Source: Bacteroidota bacterium
GTDB taxonomy: Bacteria; Bacteroidota; Bacteroidia; Chitinophagales; BACL12
Length of the DNA stretch: 64,000 nt
Direction: 5' to 3'
NCBI GenBank assembly: GCA_016124275.1
Contig: WGOA01000021.1
Location: 1-64,000, forward strand
Part shown: positions 41,844 through 51,768 of the stretch, one piece after another
Layout of the letters: each line of letters opens with the position of its first letter
Numbering within the stretch: the stretch's first letter is position 1
The notes under the pieces: generated by a model
Told to the model about the DNA's origin: nothing
Database searches by the model: none
What the model saw: only the letters and a program-made list of their open reading frames with translations
Made by a program: the position numbers and the translations under genes

Positions 41844-43847
41844 ATGAAGCCGGCGCATGTTTGGCTTTTTGCCCTGTTGCTGCTTGGGTTTTCCTGGTCA
41901 GGCCAGGCGCAGTCCATAGATCCGCTTACCGGCCTTCCTTTTGCAGAAGACTCGCTGGCGTTTGCTGCCGATAATTTGTTGCAGGATACCATAGAGTATG
42001 ATATCCGAAACGCCCGCGCGGATTTTTTTCTGCCCGGTCAGCCTTTTGCGTTTTTACCGCTGGATACCAGCATTGCGCGTTTTCAGGATTTTGATCCGGC
42101 TTTTACCGGAATCATGGATCGACAGACGCTGGGCAACGTCGGGCAAGCCACGCAACCGTTGTGGCACGCTGCGCGGGGCACAGTGGGCATTGATCTGGCA
42201 GAAGACCCATACCGGCCCTACCAGACCCAGCCAGACAGTTTGCGCTACTACCGGGTCAACAAACCCTATACACAATTGCGCTATGCACTGGGCTCTGGCG
42301 TTCAACAACGCCTCAATTTCCGGCATGCGCAGAACATTATGCCCAACCTGAACGTGAGCCTGGATTACACGCGCACCGTGTCAGAGGGTCAGAGCAACCA
42401 GCAAAAAGCGGGGGTGCACGACTTGGGAACTTCTGCCTGGTTTCGCACCCGCGACCGGCGCTATGGCGTGAATGCCGGGTACTTGTTCAGCGCTGTTACC
42501 GCGGAAGAGAACGGCGGTGCGGCCATCGATTCTGTGTTTGGCTTTACCCCTCGCGATGCCGCGCCCGTGCAATTGGCAGACGCCTTAACGGAGCACCGCC
42601 GCCAGTCGTTTCAAGTGCAGCAGCATCTTTTCGGGGGAAGGGCCGCCGGACCCGCGGCGGCGGAAACCGCGCTGTTTTTGCCGCTTGATTCCGCGTCAAC
42701 TGCCGCCGCGCAGACGGGGTTGCCCCGCATTCACACGCCGGTAAACCCGCGTTGGCGAGTCTGGCACAGGTTGGAATGGTCCACCGATCAAAGGGCTTTT
42801 TACGATGCGCAGCCGGACACCAGTTTTTATGGCCCCTTTCTTTTTGAGCCGGATACGTTGCGCGCAGACTATTCCTTGCAGCGGGTTCAGAACACCATTG
42901 GCCTGGCCAGCGCAGACGAGGCCGATACCCTGCCCAGAAGCCTCCATTATCAGGTGTCGTTGGTGCATCGCTGGGATCGGGTGCAACAGACAGCCGGGTT
43001 TCGCAGCCTTCAGGATTTGTTGGCCCAAGGCAACCTTCGCTGGTTGCCGGGCAGCCCTGCACCAGGGGATACGCTGCATGGGTTTCATCCACTGGCAGAA
43101 GCGGAGTTTGAGGGCAATCGTTTTGGCGAATGGGATGCCGGGCTTCGGCTCGGCTTTCGCAGCAGGCAACACCGCCTTTCGCTCGGTATAACCGCGCAGC
43201 GTTTCCAACCCAGCGAGCAGCAGGACTTCTTTTTCTCTGCGCCGTTTTTCTGGCAGCTTGATCTGGGTGCGGAGCGGCGGCTGATCCCGGAATTGCGCTA
43301 CCAGCACAGAATAGCGGGCATGGATTGGGCGCTGAAAGTGCACCAGGTTCAAGACCTTTTGTATTGGAATGAGGATGCGCAGCCTGCCCAGGTCAATGGC
43401 TCAACCCGCATCTGGCAGGCGCTGCTGCGCCAGGATTTTCAGTTGGGGCATTGGCACCTGGACAACACGGTGGCGCTGCAACATACGGAGTCTGCGGTGC
43501 TGAATTTGCCCATGTATGTTGGGCGGCATAGTTTTTATTATGAAGGATTCTTTTTCGAGAATGCCCTGTTTGCGCGTATCGGTACCGATGTGCGTTTTCA
43601 AAGCGCGTACACGGCTGACGCCTGGAATCCGCTAACGGCAACCTTCTATCTGCAGAATAACGTGATGCCGGATACCTACCCGGTGGTGGATTTGTTTTTT
43701 TCGGCCATCATTGACCGGGCGCGCATCATGATTAAAGGCGTTAACCTGGCGCAGGGCTTGTTTGCACCCGGCTGGTACCAAACCCCGGATTATCCCATGC
43801 CCAATCGGGGCTTTGTGCTGCAGATTGATTGGCGTTTCTGGTATTGA
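41844..43847 (+). CDS. Putative porin, Porin_10 family
   Basis: 667 residues from the ATG at 41844 (the ORF opens with TTG at 41835), giving a signal peptide ending WSGQAQ. The N-terminal region carries the family pattern: FLPLDTSIARFQDFDPAF, LGNVGQATQPL and RYYRVNKPYTQLRYALGSGVQQRLNFRHAQNIMPNLN. Long amphipathic beta strands follow, ending in LQIDWRFWY, with a terminal aromatic residue as expected for an outer-membrane barrel. Its substrate is unknown. Confidence 0.85.
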   Translation: MKPAHVWLFALLLLGFSWSGQAQSIDPLTGLPFAEDSLAFAADNLLQDTIEYDIRNARADFFLPGQPFAFLPLDTSIARFQDFDPAFTGIMDRQTLGNVGQATQPLWHAARGTVGIDLAEDPYRPYQTQPDSLRYYRVNKPYTQLRYALGSGVQQRLNFRHAQNIMPNLNVSLDYTRTVSEGQSNQQKAGVHDLGTSAWFRTRDRRYGVNAGYLFSAVTAEENGGAAIDSVFGFTPRDAAPVQLADALTEHRRQSFQVQQHLFGGRAAGPAAAETALFLPLDSASTAAAQTGLPRIHTPVNPRWRVWHRLEWSTDQRAFYDAQPDTSFYGPFLFEPDTLRADYSLQRVQNTIGLASADEADTLPRSLHYQVSLVHRWDRVQQTAGFRSLQDLLAQGNLRWLPGSPAPGDTLHGFHPLAEAEFEGNRFGEWDAGLRLGFRSRQHRLSLGITAQRFQPSEQQDFFFSAPFFWQLDLGAERRLIPELRYQHRIAGMDWALKVHQVQDLLYWNEDAQPAQVNGSTRIWQALLRQDFQLGHWHLDNTVALQHTESAVLNLPMYVGRHSFYYEGFFFENALFARIGTDVRFQSAYTADAWNPLTATFYLQNNVMPDTYPVVDLFFSAIIDRARIMIKGVNLAQGLFAPGWYQTPDYPMPNRGFVLQIDWRFWY

Positions 43848-43924
43848 GTCCGTTCCTGGAAATCCGCGCGCTAACAAACCTTAACAATTCCGATAAAAGG
43901 TGTTCCTTAGATTCGGCGCCGGAA

Positions 43925-43939
43925 CAGGGTAACACCCTG
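43925..43939. repeat. Small palindrome CAGGGT-AAC-ACCCTG before the ABC genes
   Basis: Perfect 6-bp arms with a 3-base loop, 35 bases upstream of the ABC ATPase start; it could be an operator or a leader hairpin. Confidence 0.3.
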
Positions 43940-43974
43940 AGCGCCTACATTCCATAGAACGTTATCTGGAATTC

Positions 43975-44847
43975 ATGAAACTGACCATTCAAGGCCTGAA
44001 CAAGCAATACGCCAACGGCGTGCATGCCCTTCACGATGTGCACCTGGAGATTGGCACCGGAATGTTTGGATTGCTGGGCCCGAATGGGGCGGGTAAATCA
44101 TCGTTGATGCGCACGCTGGCAACCCTGCAGGACGCAGACAGCGGCCAGGTTATGCTCGACGACCTGGATGTGCTTAAGGACAAGGATGCTGTGCGCAAGA
44201 TTTTGGGTTACCTGCCTCAGGAGTTCGGGGTGTATCCGCGCACCTCAGCCACCGATCTGCTGCATCATCTGGCCGTGCTCAAGGGCTTTACGGCCACTAA
44301 AGAGCGCTCGGAGATGGTGGATTACTTGCTCCAGAAGGTGAACTTGTACGAGCACCGCAAAAAGGCGGTCAGCAGCTATTCGGGGGGCATGCGCCAGCGT
44401 TTCGGCATTGCGCAGAGTCTGATTGGAACGCCCAAACTGGTTATTGTGGATGAGCCTACGGCGGGGCTTGACCCCGGCGAGCGCAACCGATTCTACAACA
44501 TTCTGAGCGAGATCGGGGAGCAGGTTATCGTGATTCTGTCCACCCACATTGTGCAGGATGTGCGCGAATTGTGCGTGAACATGGCCATTATGGACAAGGG
44601 GAAGGTGCTATATGCCGGAACCACGGATGACGCCTTGCTGCTCATTCGCAACAAGGTGTTTGAAAAGCGGGTGGAGAAAGACAACCTGGAGCACTACCAG
44701 CGCAACTACCCGGTCATCAGCAACAAGTTGGTCGGGGGCAAGCCCCAGATTCATGTGTACGCGGAGGCCATGCCGGCTGATGGATTTATTCAGGCTGAAG
44801 AAACACTGGAAGATGTGTTTTTTGCCAAACTGCACGAATTAATCTAA
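43975..44847 (+). CDS. ABC transporter ATP-binding protein
   Basis: 290 residues. Walker A GPNGAGKSS (35-43), Q-loop Q82, signature SSYSGGM (133-139), Walker B LVIVDEP with E160, and the switch His in LSTHI are all intact, so it should hydrolyse ATP. A C-terminal extension of about 70 residues follows the nucleotide-binding domain. It lies 4 bases before the permease-peptidase gene and is its obvious partner. The substrate is unknown. Confidence 0.94.
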   Translation: MKLTIQGLNKQYANGVHALHDVHLEIGTGMFGLLGPNGAGKSSLMRTLATLQDADSGQVMLDDLDVLKDKDAVRKILGYLPQEFGVYPRTSATDLLHHLAVLKGFTATKERSEMVDYLLQKVNLYEHRKKAVSSYSGGMRQRFGIAQSLIGTPKLVIVDEPTAGLDPGERNRFYNILSEIGEQVIVILSTHIVQDVRELCVNMAIMDKGKVLYAGTTDDALLLIRNKVFEKRVEKDNLEHYQRNYPVISNKLVGGKPQIHVYAEAMPADGFIQAEETLEDVFFAKLHELI

Positions 44848-44851
44848 GGCC

Positions 44852-47800
44852 ATGTGGATATTTTTTAAGCACGAGGTTCAGTTTTGGCTGACCCGCCCGA
44901 TGGTCTGGATTTTTTTGGGCATCATCACTTTGCTGGTGATGGGAGCCGTTTCGTCTGACCAGGTGCAGATCGGCGGCGGAGTGGGCAGCGTTTACAAAAA
45001 CGCTCCATCCGTTATTCAGAACTACTACGGCGTCATGTCGCTGCTCTGTTTGCTGATGACCACTGCGTTTATGAACGCATCGGCCAACCGCGACTTTTCA
45101 ACGGGCATGTACCAGTTTGTCTTTACCTCGCCCATTAAAAAGCGGGACTATTATTTTGGCAAGTTTTTCGGGGCGGCACTGGTAGCCATGATTCCGCTTC
45201 TGGGGGTTACCCTGGGCGCACTGATTGGCCCTTTGATGCCCTGGGCACAACCCGAGCGCTACGGCCCGATCATCTGGCAGGGGCATTGGCAGGGCCTGTT
45301 GAGTTTTGGCATTCCAAACACCCTGATCACCGGCGTTTTCTTGTATGCGCTGGCCATGTTGTTTCGCAACAACATTGTGTCATTTGTCGGGGCCATGCTC
45401 ATTCTGGTGCTGTACGTCGTCAGCCAGGGCTTCATGGAAGACCTGGAAAAAGAATGGCTGGCTAACATCCTGGATCCCTTCGGTTTTTATGCTCGCGGTA
45501 TCCTGACCAAGTACAAGACCATTGATGAACTCAACGCCGCAGCCACACCGCTTTCAGGCCCCTTCCTCCTGAACCGATTGTATTGGCTGGGCATTAGCCT
45601 TGTGGTGTTGCTGGGCATTTACACGCGTTTTTCGTTCAATGCGCGCAATGAAAAGGCGGGCAGCAAAGCCAATAAAAAGGCGGAAATCGCCACCACGAAA
45701 GACGCTTCATTCTGCCCACAGGCTGCGCACGGTACCCAGGTGCCGCGCTCCTTTACCGCGCCCCCTCAACGCGGGTTTTCATGGGCCACGCTTTGGCACC
45801 TGATTGTGTTTGAGTGCAAGGCCATTGTCCGCAACCAGACCTTTGTGGTCATTCTGCTCATCGGCATCATCAACCTGGTGGCCAGCCTGACCAGTTTTAC
45901 AGGGCAGTATGGCCTGGCAAAATTTCCGGTCACCTATGACGTGGTGGATACCATTCGCGGCGCGTTCTACCTGTTCCTGATCGGCATCATTACTTTTTAC
46001 TCCGGGGTGCTGGTTTGGAAAGAGCGCGACGTCAGCATACACGACATCCAGGACGCGACGCCCGTGGGCAGCGGGGTCTATTTCAGCGCCAAACTACTGG
46101 CCATGCTCTTTGCCGTCTTCCTGGTGTTGGCCACAGCCATGTTGGTCGGCTTGGTCGCGCAGCTGGCTTTTGGGTACACCACCTTTAAAATTGGCGTGTA
46201 CGTGCAATCGCTGTTGGTGCTGGATATGCTGGAGTTTAGCTACCTGGTGATTATCGCGCTGCTGATGCACTACCTGATCAACAACCGCTACATCGCCTAC
46301 TTCGCTTTCATAGTATTTGTTGTGCTCAACAGTTTTATCTGGTCCGCCCTCGAGATTAACTCTAACATGTTGCCCTTTGGTGCGGTGCCCTTCGCCCTAT
46401 ACTCGGATATGAATGGTCTGGGCCCGTTTGTACCGGGGCTGCTGGGTTTTCACAGTTACTGGTTCTTGTTCAGCTTGCTGCTTAGCCTGGTTATCTACAG
46501 TTTTTATGTCCGGGGAAGGGAGACCGGATTCAAGCACCGCCTTAGCACGGCATCCGCCCGCTTGCGCTCCCGATCAGGCGTCCTGGCCGTGTTGGCCTTG
46601 CTCTTTTTGACCTGTGCCGGCTTTGTGTATTACAATGCGGAGGTGCTGAACGAATACACCTCGTCTAAAGAAGACCAGCGCCGTCAGAAAGAATACGAAT
46701 TAACGTATAAGAAGTACGAGGGTATTGCCCAGCCGCGCTGGGTAGCGTTGGACTACGCCATTGACTTGGAACCCTACAGCAGGGATATGACCGTCCGCAC
46801 CAAAGCGGTGCTGGTGAACAAAAGCGCGGAGGCCATTCCGGCGCTTCATTTTACGCTGCCTTCGCTGGGCGACTCCCTGCACATCGATATTCCCGGAAGT
46901 GTATTGACGCTGGACGACGAGCGGTTGCAGTACCGCATTTACACGTTGGCGCAGCCCATGCAACCGGGAGATTCCTTGCACATCACTGTGCGTGCCGCAG
47001 CGAAAACGCGCGGTTTTGAGAACGAGGTGTCGTTTACACAGCTCACGCAGAACGGCACGTTCTTCAACAATTTTGACATCATGCCCGGACTGGGCTACAA
47101 CAGCGGCTACGAAATTGGCGACAAGAACCGGCGAACCAAACTGGGGCTGCCGCGCAAGTTGCGGATGCCCAAACTTGCCCCTGCCGATTCCCTTGCGCGA
47201 AGCAACAACTACCTTTCGCAAGATGCCGATTGGGTGCAGGTGCATACCGTCATCAGCACGGCTCCCGATCAGATTGCCGTAGCGCCGGGAAGTCTGGTTC
47301 GCGAGTGGCAGAAGGATGGCCGCCGCTACTTTGAGTACCAACTGGACCAAACGTCACTGAATTTTTATTCGTTTATCTCCGCCCGCTACGAAGTGGCCCG
47401 CGAGACATGGAACGGTGTGGATCTGGAGGTGTACTACGTGGCCGAGCACGCCTACAATGTGCCCAACATGCTCAAGAGCATGCGTAAATCGCTGGAGTAC
47501 TACACGGCCAATTTTGGCCCGTATTACCACAAACAATGCCGCATCATTGAGTTTCCGCGCTATGCCGACTTCGCTCAGGCCTTTCCGGGCACCATGCCTT
47601 ACAGCGAGGGCATCGGTTTCATTGCTGATTTGCGCAAGGTCAAGGAGGGGGAGATTGACATGGTCTTTTATGTGGTGGCGCACGAAATGGCCCACCAGTA
47701 TTGGGCCCACCAGGTGATGGGCGCCAACATGCAAGGCAGCGAAATGCTCAGCGAAAGTTTCGCCCAGTATTCCGCGCTGATGGTCATGGAAAACGAGTAC

Positions 47801-48463
47801 GGCAAAGACCGGATGAAGCGCTTTTTGACGTATGAAATGAACAGCTACCTGGAGGGCAGGGGCGGGGAGTTTGAGGCGGAGCGGCCGCTGGCGCTGACCG
47901 AAGCGCAAGGCTACATTCACTACAACAAAGCGTCTGTTGTGCTCTACTACTTCAAAGAGATGATCGGCGAAGCGCAGGTGAACAAAGCGCTGCGGCAACT
48001 GGTGGATCGCTTTGCCTACCAGGACCCGCCATACCCCACTTCCATGGATGCGTTGGAGGCATTCCGGGCAGTAACCCCCGATTCGCTGCAGTACCTGGTG
48101 GATGATTTGTTCCTGAACATCACCCTGTTCTCCAACCGGGTGGTTGATGCCGACGTAAAAACGGTGGAAGGGGGCTATGAGGTCACTTTCTCTACCCTGT
48201 CAGAAAAGTTCCGCAGCGATTCACTGGGCAAAACCACTGACCTGACCATTAACGACTACCTGGACATCGGGGTGTTTGCCAAAGCCGGGAAGAACGAAGA
48301 ACTCGGAAAGGCGTTGGTGTTGAAGCGGGTCAAGTTGAACAAGGCGGAGAATACCTTCACCTTCAAGGTTTCCGAAAAGCCGGAATTGGTGGGCATTGAT
48401 CCTTACAACTACCTGGTGGATCGCATCCCGGATGACAATACCGAGAAACTGAGCATACCATAG
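44852..48463 (+). CDS. ABC-2 type permease fused to M1-family metallopeptidase
   Basis: 1203 residues. About 1-260 is a first six-helix ABC-2 permease half, 263-306 a hydrophilic linker, about 310-590 a second permease half, and about 640-1190 a peptidase M1-like region beginning WVALDYAIDLEPYSRDM. The zinc site is HEMAH (944-948) with a Glu in LSESFAQY. The spacing is HEXXH-x19-E rather than the usual x18, and the GAMEN exopeptidase motif is replaced by TMPYSEGIGF. With the ATPase upstream, the protein probably exports or extracts a substrate that the periplasm-facing peptidase processes; this is inference. The same fusion is known in other Bacteroidota. Confidence 0.9.
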   Translation: MWIFFKHEVQFWLTRPMVWIFLGIITLLVMGAVSSDQVQIGGGVGSVYKNAPSVIQNYYGVMSLLCLLMTTAFMNASANRDFSTGMYQFVFTSPIKKRDYYFGKFFGAALVAMIPLLGVTLGALIGPLMPWAQPERYGPIIWQGHWQGLLSFGIPNTLITGVFLYALAMLFRNNIVSFVGAMLILVLYVVSQGFMEDLEKEWLANILDPFGFYARGILTKYKTIDELNAAATPLSGPFLLNRLYWLGISLVVLLGIYTRFSFNARNEKAGSKANKKAEIATTKDASFCPQAAHGTQVPRSFTAPPQRGFSWATLWHLIVFECKAIVRNQTFVVILLIGIINLVASLTSFTGQYGLAKFPVTYDVVDTIRGAFYLFLIGIITFYSGVLVWKERDVSIHDIQDATPVGSGVYFSAKLLAMLFAVFLVLATAMLVGLVAQLAFGYTTFKIGVYVQSLLVLDMLEFSYLVIIALLMHYLINNRYIAYFAFIVFVVLNSFIWSALEINSNMLPFGAVPFALYSDMNGLGPFVPGLLGFHSYWFLFSLLLSLVIYSFYVRGRETGFKHRLSTASARLRSRSGVLAVLALLFLTCAGFVYYNAEVLNEYTSSKEDQRRQKEYELTYKKYEGIAQPRWVALDYAIDLEPYSRDMTVRTKAVLVNKSAEAIPALHFTLPSLGDSLHIDIPGSVLTLDDERLQYRIYTLAQPMQPGDSLHITVRAAAKTRGFENEVSFTQLTQNGTFFNNFDIMPGLGYNSGYEIGDKNRRTKLGLPRKLRMPKLAPADSLARSNNYLSQDADWVQVHTVISTAPDQIAVAPGSLVREWQKDGRRYFEYQLDQTSLNFYSFISARYEVARETWNGVDLEVYYVAEHAYNVPNMLKSMRKSLEYYTANFGPYYHKQCRIIEFPRYADFAQAFPGTMPYSEGIGFIADLRKVKEGEIDMVFYVVAHEMAHQYWAHQVMGANMQGSEMLSESFAQYSALMVMENEYGKDRMKRFLTYEMNSYLEGRGGEFEAERPLALTEAQGYIHYNKASVVLYYFKEMIGEAQVNKALRQLVDRFAYQDPPYPTSMDALEAFRAVTPDSLQYLVDDLFLNITLFSNRVVDADVKTVEGGYEVTFSTLSEKFRSDSLGKTTDLTINDYLDIGVFAKAGKNEELGKALVLKRVKLNKAENTFTFKVSEKPELVGIDPYNYLVDRIPDDNTEKLSIP

Positions 48464-48506
48464 GAAATGTTGCATACTGGTATGGCCTCTGCCTTGAGGA
48501 ATACCC

Positions 48507-49793
48507 TTAGGTTTTCTGGTTCTTCTTCTTGGCTGCGGGAAACAAAATGTTGTTCAGGATCAGGCGGTACCCGGCGCTGTTGGGGTGCAGGTTGAGATCG
48601 GTGGGCGGATCGCCAACATAATGTTTGTAATCTTCTGGATCATGGCCGCCGTAAAAGGTCCAGGTGCCGTAGCCGTATTCGCCGTGCAGGTAGCGGGTTT
48701 CGCCGGCGGCTTTGTTTTGGCCCAAAACCAACACATGCGATTTGACTAAATCTTGCCGAAAGGCGGTGCTTTGGCCGTAGAACCCTTTGATGGTTCGGGT
48801 GTGGCACTGCGTGAGCATGGTGGGGATGGGATCCCATTTAGCGGAAAACTCGAAGAGAGTAAAGTAGTCCACTTCCATGGAGACCTGGCGGTCCAGGCTC
48901 ACGTCAATGTTGGAATGTTCGTACTCGTTGGGGTTGGTGCTCAGGCGAAAGTCCTGGAAAGCAAACGTTTTGCTGTAGTCGAGGCGTTCCTGGGCATCGG
49001 CGTCCATGGGGGTTCCGTCAAACGGGGCGGGGCAAATGTCAATGCCTTCTGCAGCCAGCGCGATGTCGTAGGTGTCGGCGGCGGAGCACATGGCAAACAG
49101 AAAGCCGCCTCCGGTAACGTAGTCCCTGATTTTATGGGCTACCGCAAGCTTTAGATCGGCTACGCGGGTATAGCCGCGCGATGCGGCCAGTTGTTCCAGA
49201 ACGCGCTGGTTTTCCTGGTACCAGGCGGCATTTTTGCTGGAAGCCCAGAACTTGCCGTGTTGCCCGGTAAAATCTTCGTGGTGCAGGTGCAGCCAATCGT
49301 ATTCCGGCAGGCGGTTGTCCAGCAATTCATCGTCGTACACCACGTCATAGGGAATCTCTGCGTAGGTGAGCACCAGGGTTACGGCATCGTCCCAGGGCAG
49401 TTTGTTTTTGGGCGAATAGACCGCCACTTTGGGCGGCTTATCCAACTTGACCACGTCCATGTTGGCTTCCGGATTGCCAATTTCGGATAGAATCTTGGCG
49501 TACTGCGCATCGGCCAGCACCTCGTATCCGACACCGCGCACCACACATTCGGTCTCAAACTCGCGCACATAGGGAAAGGCAAAACTGCCCCCGCGGTAGT
49601 TCAACAGCCAATCGGCCTTTCCCCCGTTTTGCAAAACCCAAAACGTGATGCCGTAAGCTTTGAGATGATTGGGCTGCCTGCTGTCCATGGGCAGCATAAT
49701 GTAGGAAGCCGATGCGGCATGAGCGAGCAGCAGCAAGAGCGCAACAACGGGAATCCGGCTGCTTTGCAGCAGCCGGGATATAGAGGCATTCAT
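48507..49793 (-). CDS. Conserved secreted protein, family commonly mislabelled asparagine synthetase B
   Basis: 428 residues with a signal peptide ending AASASY. The mature sequence contains MDSRQPNHLKAYGITFWVL, WLLNYRGGSF, YSPKNKLPWDDAVTLVLTYAEIPYD, HHEDFTGQHGKF, GGGFLFAMCSA and YGTWTFYGGHDPEDY. From memory of this family, these blocks are strongly conserved in Bacteroidota. There is no N-terminal catalytic Cys, no glutaminase domain and no PP-loop ATP site, and the protein is exported, so an asparagine synthetase role is not supported. GGGFLFAMCSA and the final GGHDPEDY suggest a class I amidotransferase-like or ThuA-like fold, which is tentative. The gene is 66 bases downstream of icd on the same strand. 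Confidence 0.85.
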   Translation of the reverse strand: MNASISRLLQSSRIPVVALLLLLAHAASASYIMLPMDSRQPNHLKAYGITFWVLQNGGKADWLLNYRGGSFAFPYVREFETECVVRGVGYEVLADAQYAKILSEIGNPEANMDVVKLDKPPKVAVYSPKNKLPWDDAVTLVLTYAEIPYDVVYDDELLDNRLPEYDWLHLHHEDFTGQHGKFWASSKNAAWYQENQRVLEQLAASRGYTRVADLKLAVAHKIRDYVTGGGFLFAMCSAADTYDIALAAEGIDICPAPFDGTPMDADAQERLDYSKTFAFQDFRLSTNPNEYEHSNIDVSLDRQVSMEVDYFTLFEFSAKWDPIPTMLTQCHTRTIKGFYGQSTAFRQDLVKSHVLVLGQNKAAGETRYLHGEYGYGTWTFYGGHDPEDYKHYVGDPPTDLNLHPNSAGYRLILNNILFPAAKKKNQKT

Positions 49794-49859
49794 GGCAAAA
49801 AGATAGTCCTTATGCCGGTAAATACGCCTTTTAAAGGTGGAATGTTGTGCAGCGGTGTC

Positions 49860-51140
49860 TTAGGCTTCCACTAAGCTCATGCAGGCGATAATCTCTGTGC
49901 CGAACTCAGAACAGCGCAGCTCTGTTGCACCTTCCATCAGGCGGGCAAAGTCGTAGGTGACGCGTTTGCGGCCGATGGCGGCATTAACACCCTGGTAAAT
50001 AAGATCGGCGGCTTCCTGCCAGCCCAGGTGCTCAAAGAGCATGGCGCCGGACAAAATCACCGATGAAGGGTTGACCTTGTCCAGGTTGGCGTACTTGGGC
50101 GCCGTTCCGTGCGTGGCTTCAAAGATGGAGTGCCCCGTGATGTAGTTGATGTTTGCTCCGGGAGCGATGCCAATTCCCCCGACCATGGCAGCCAGGGCAT
50201 CGCTGATGTAGTCGCCGTTGAGGTTCAGCGTGGCGATGACATCGTAGTCCTGCGGGCGGAGTTGAATTTGCTGCAGGAAGGCGTCGGCGATGGTGTCTTT
50301 GACGATGATTTTACCGGCGGCTTCAGCGGCTTTTTGCGCGGCATTGGCGGCGTCAGCTCCCTGCTGTTCAGCAATGCGGTCATACTGGGCCCAGGTAAAG
50401 GTATGGTCGCCGAATTCGCGCTCGGCCAGCGCGTAGCCCCAGCTCTTGAACGCACCTTCGGTGTATTTCATGATGTTGCCCTTGTGCACCAGGGTGACCG
50501 ACTTGCGCTTTTGATCAACGGCGTATTGCAAGGCGGCGCGCACCAGGCGTTCGGTGCCGTCTACAGAAACCGGCTTGATGCCGATGCTGGAGCTCTCGGG
50601 AAAGCGGATTTTGCTCACCCCCATTTCCTCTTGCAGGAACTTGATCACCTTTTTGACCTCGTCCGTGCCTGCCATCCACTCGATGCCGGCGTAGATGTCT
50701 TCGGTGTTTTCGCGGAAAATGACCATGTCCACCAGTTCGGGGCGTTTAACCGGCGAGGGCACGCCCTGGAACCAGCGCACAGGGCGCAAACAGGCGTACA
50801 AATCCAGTTTTTGGCGAAGGGCCACGTTCAGCGAGCGAATGCCACCGCCGACTGGTGTGGTCAGTGGGCCTTTGATGGCGATGAGGTGCTGGTCGATGGC
50901 ATCCAGAGTTGCCTGAGGCAGCCATTCTCCTGTCTGGTTAAAAGCTTTCTCGCCGGCCAGTACTTCCAGCCATTCCACTTTGCGGGTATCCCCATAGGCT
51001 TTCTGAACGGCGGCATCAAAAACACGCACGGATGCGGCCCAGATATCCGGTCCGATACCGTCGCCTTCGATGAACGGAATAATGGGATTAGCGGGAACCT
51101 GCAGTTTGCCGTTCTGGATGCTGATGCTTTGGGCGCTCAT
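49860..51140 (-). CDS. icd: NADP-dependent isocitrate dehydrogenase
   Basis: Oxidises isocitrate to 2-oxoglutarate in the TCA cycle. 426 residues, like the E. coli enzyme. The substrate-binding Ser lies in [40 protein letters not shown] and the cofactor segment GTAPKYAN, whose Lys-Tyr pair indicates NADP rather than NAD, are present. The start at [16 protein letters not shown] is normal. The next gene downstream on the strand is the secreted unknown at 48507-49793; a functional link is not implied. Confidence 0.96.
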   Translation of the reverse strand: MSAQSISIQNGKLQVPANPIIPFIEGDGIGPDIWAASVRVFDAAVQKAYGDTRKVEWLEVLAGEKAFNQTGEWLPQATLDAIDQHLIAIKGPLTTPVGGGIRSLNVALRQKLDLYACLRPVRWFQGVPSPVKRPELVDMVIFRENTEDIYAGIEWMAGTDEVKKVIKFLQEEMGVSKIRFPESSSIGIKPVSVDGTERLVRAALQYAVDQKRKSVTLVHKGNIMKYTEGAFKSWGYALAEREFGDHTFTWAQYDRIAEQQGADAANAAQKAAEAAGKIIVKDTIADAFLQQIQLRPQDYDVIATLNLNGDYISDALAAMVGGIGIAPGANINYITGHSIFEATHGTAPKYANLDKVNPSSVILSGAMLFEHLGWQEAADLIYQGVNAAIGRKRVTYDFARLMEGATELRCSEFGTEIIACMSLVEA

Positions 51141-51318
51141 GGGGAATTTTTGAAGGGAAAAACCCGGTTTTTGTGTTAACTTGAAAACTAAAAATGACGG
51201 CCTTTTTTTAAGGCTATTGCCGGGCCAAAAGGAAGCACAAAATACGATTTCCCCGGGGAATGGCTGCTGCTTTCCAAGCAGTCTTTACGCAATGTTCACA
51301 ACTGCTTTTGCCTAAAAC

Positions 51319-51352
51319 GGAAGCGCGGAACCATATGAGTTCCGCGCTTTCC
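51319..51352. ncRNA. Strong hairpin, possible small RNA or structured leader
   Basis: AAGCGCGGAA (51321-51330) pairs perfectly with TTCCGCGCTT (51340-51349) around a 9-base loop, and the stem extends further with one bulge; outer GCCT/AGGC bases flank it. No T tract follows, so it is not an ordinary terminator. A structured RNA is a guess. Confidence 0.25.
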
Positions 51353-51704
51353 AGGCAATCTAATGTGGTGGAGGTACAATATAACGAGTGGAGATCAGAT
51401 ATGGACTAACCTTAAACCAAAACAACAGGACTAAGATAGCGGCACTTTTTCGGCAGGCAAATAGCCTTCTCCGGACGATAATTCTGATTATTAGGATTCA
51501 AAAAACGGGTATTGGCCGGGAAGAGCGCAGTGATTTTTTCTGTTTTTGGGCAGTTTATCCGGGTTTAGGACCCAGACCGTGCACCAGTTTTTTGTTTCAA
51601 ATACCTTGAACGGCGCGAAAAAAAAGCCACATTCGCCCATTTTTTAACGTTTCCTGACGCTTTCATGACGGCCAAAGCCGGGCTTTCGGGTGCTTGTCCC
51701 GATG

Positions 51705-51712
51705 TAGCTTTG
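51705..51712 (+). promoter_or_regulatory. ruvB -7 box (TAGCTTTG)
   Basis: An exact TAnnTTTG match 56 bases before the ruvB start. TTTC/TTCG at about 51684-51688 is a weak upstream element. Confidence 0.45.
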
Positions 51713-51768
51713 CCGGACAAGGCCCTTCGACCTGACGGTTTAACCTGCCCGCTTTGCGGAGCTGTTTT

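Larger units (their letters stand above)
51141..51768. other. 628-base intergenic region between icd and ruvB with several hairpins
   Basis: Divergent promoter region with no credible protein gene. It contains CTGCTT-TCC-AAGCAG (51267-51281), a strong hairpin at 51319-51352, and the ruvB -7 box at 51705-51712. The ORF at 51388-51609 has no start context or recognisable sequence. A small RNA is possible. Confidence 0.6.

Noticed and set aside
48507-49793. Asparagine synthetase B label
   Set aside because: No catalytic Cys, glutaminase or PP-loop domain, and the protein carries a signal peptide.
51388-51609. 73-residue ORF between icd and ruvB
   Set aside because: No start context, no recognisable sequence, and composition like the surrounding non-coding DNA.
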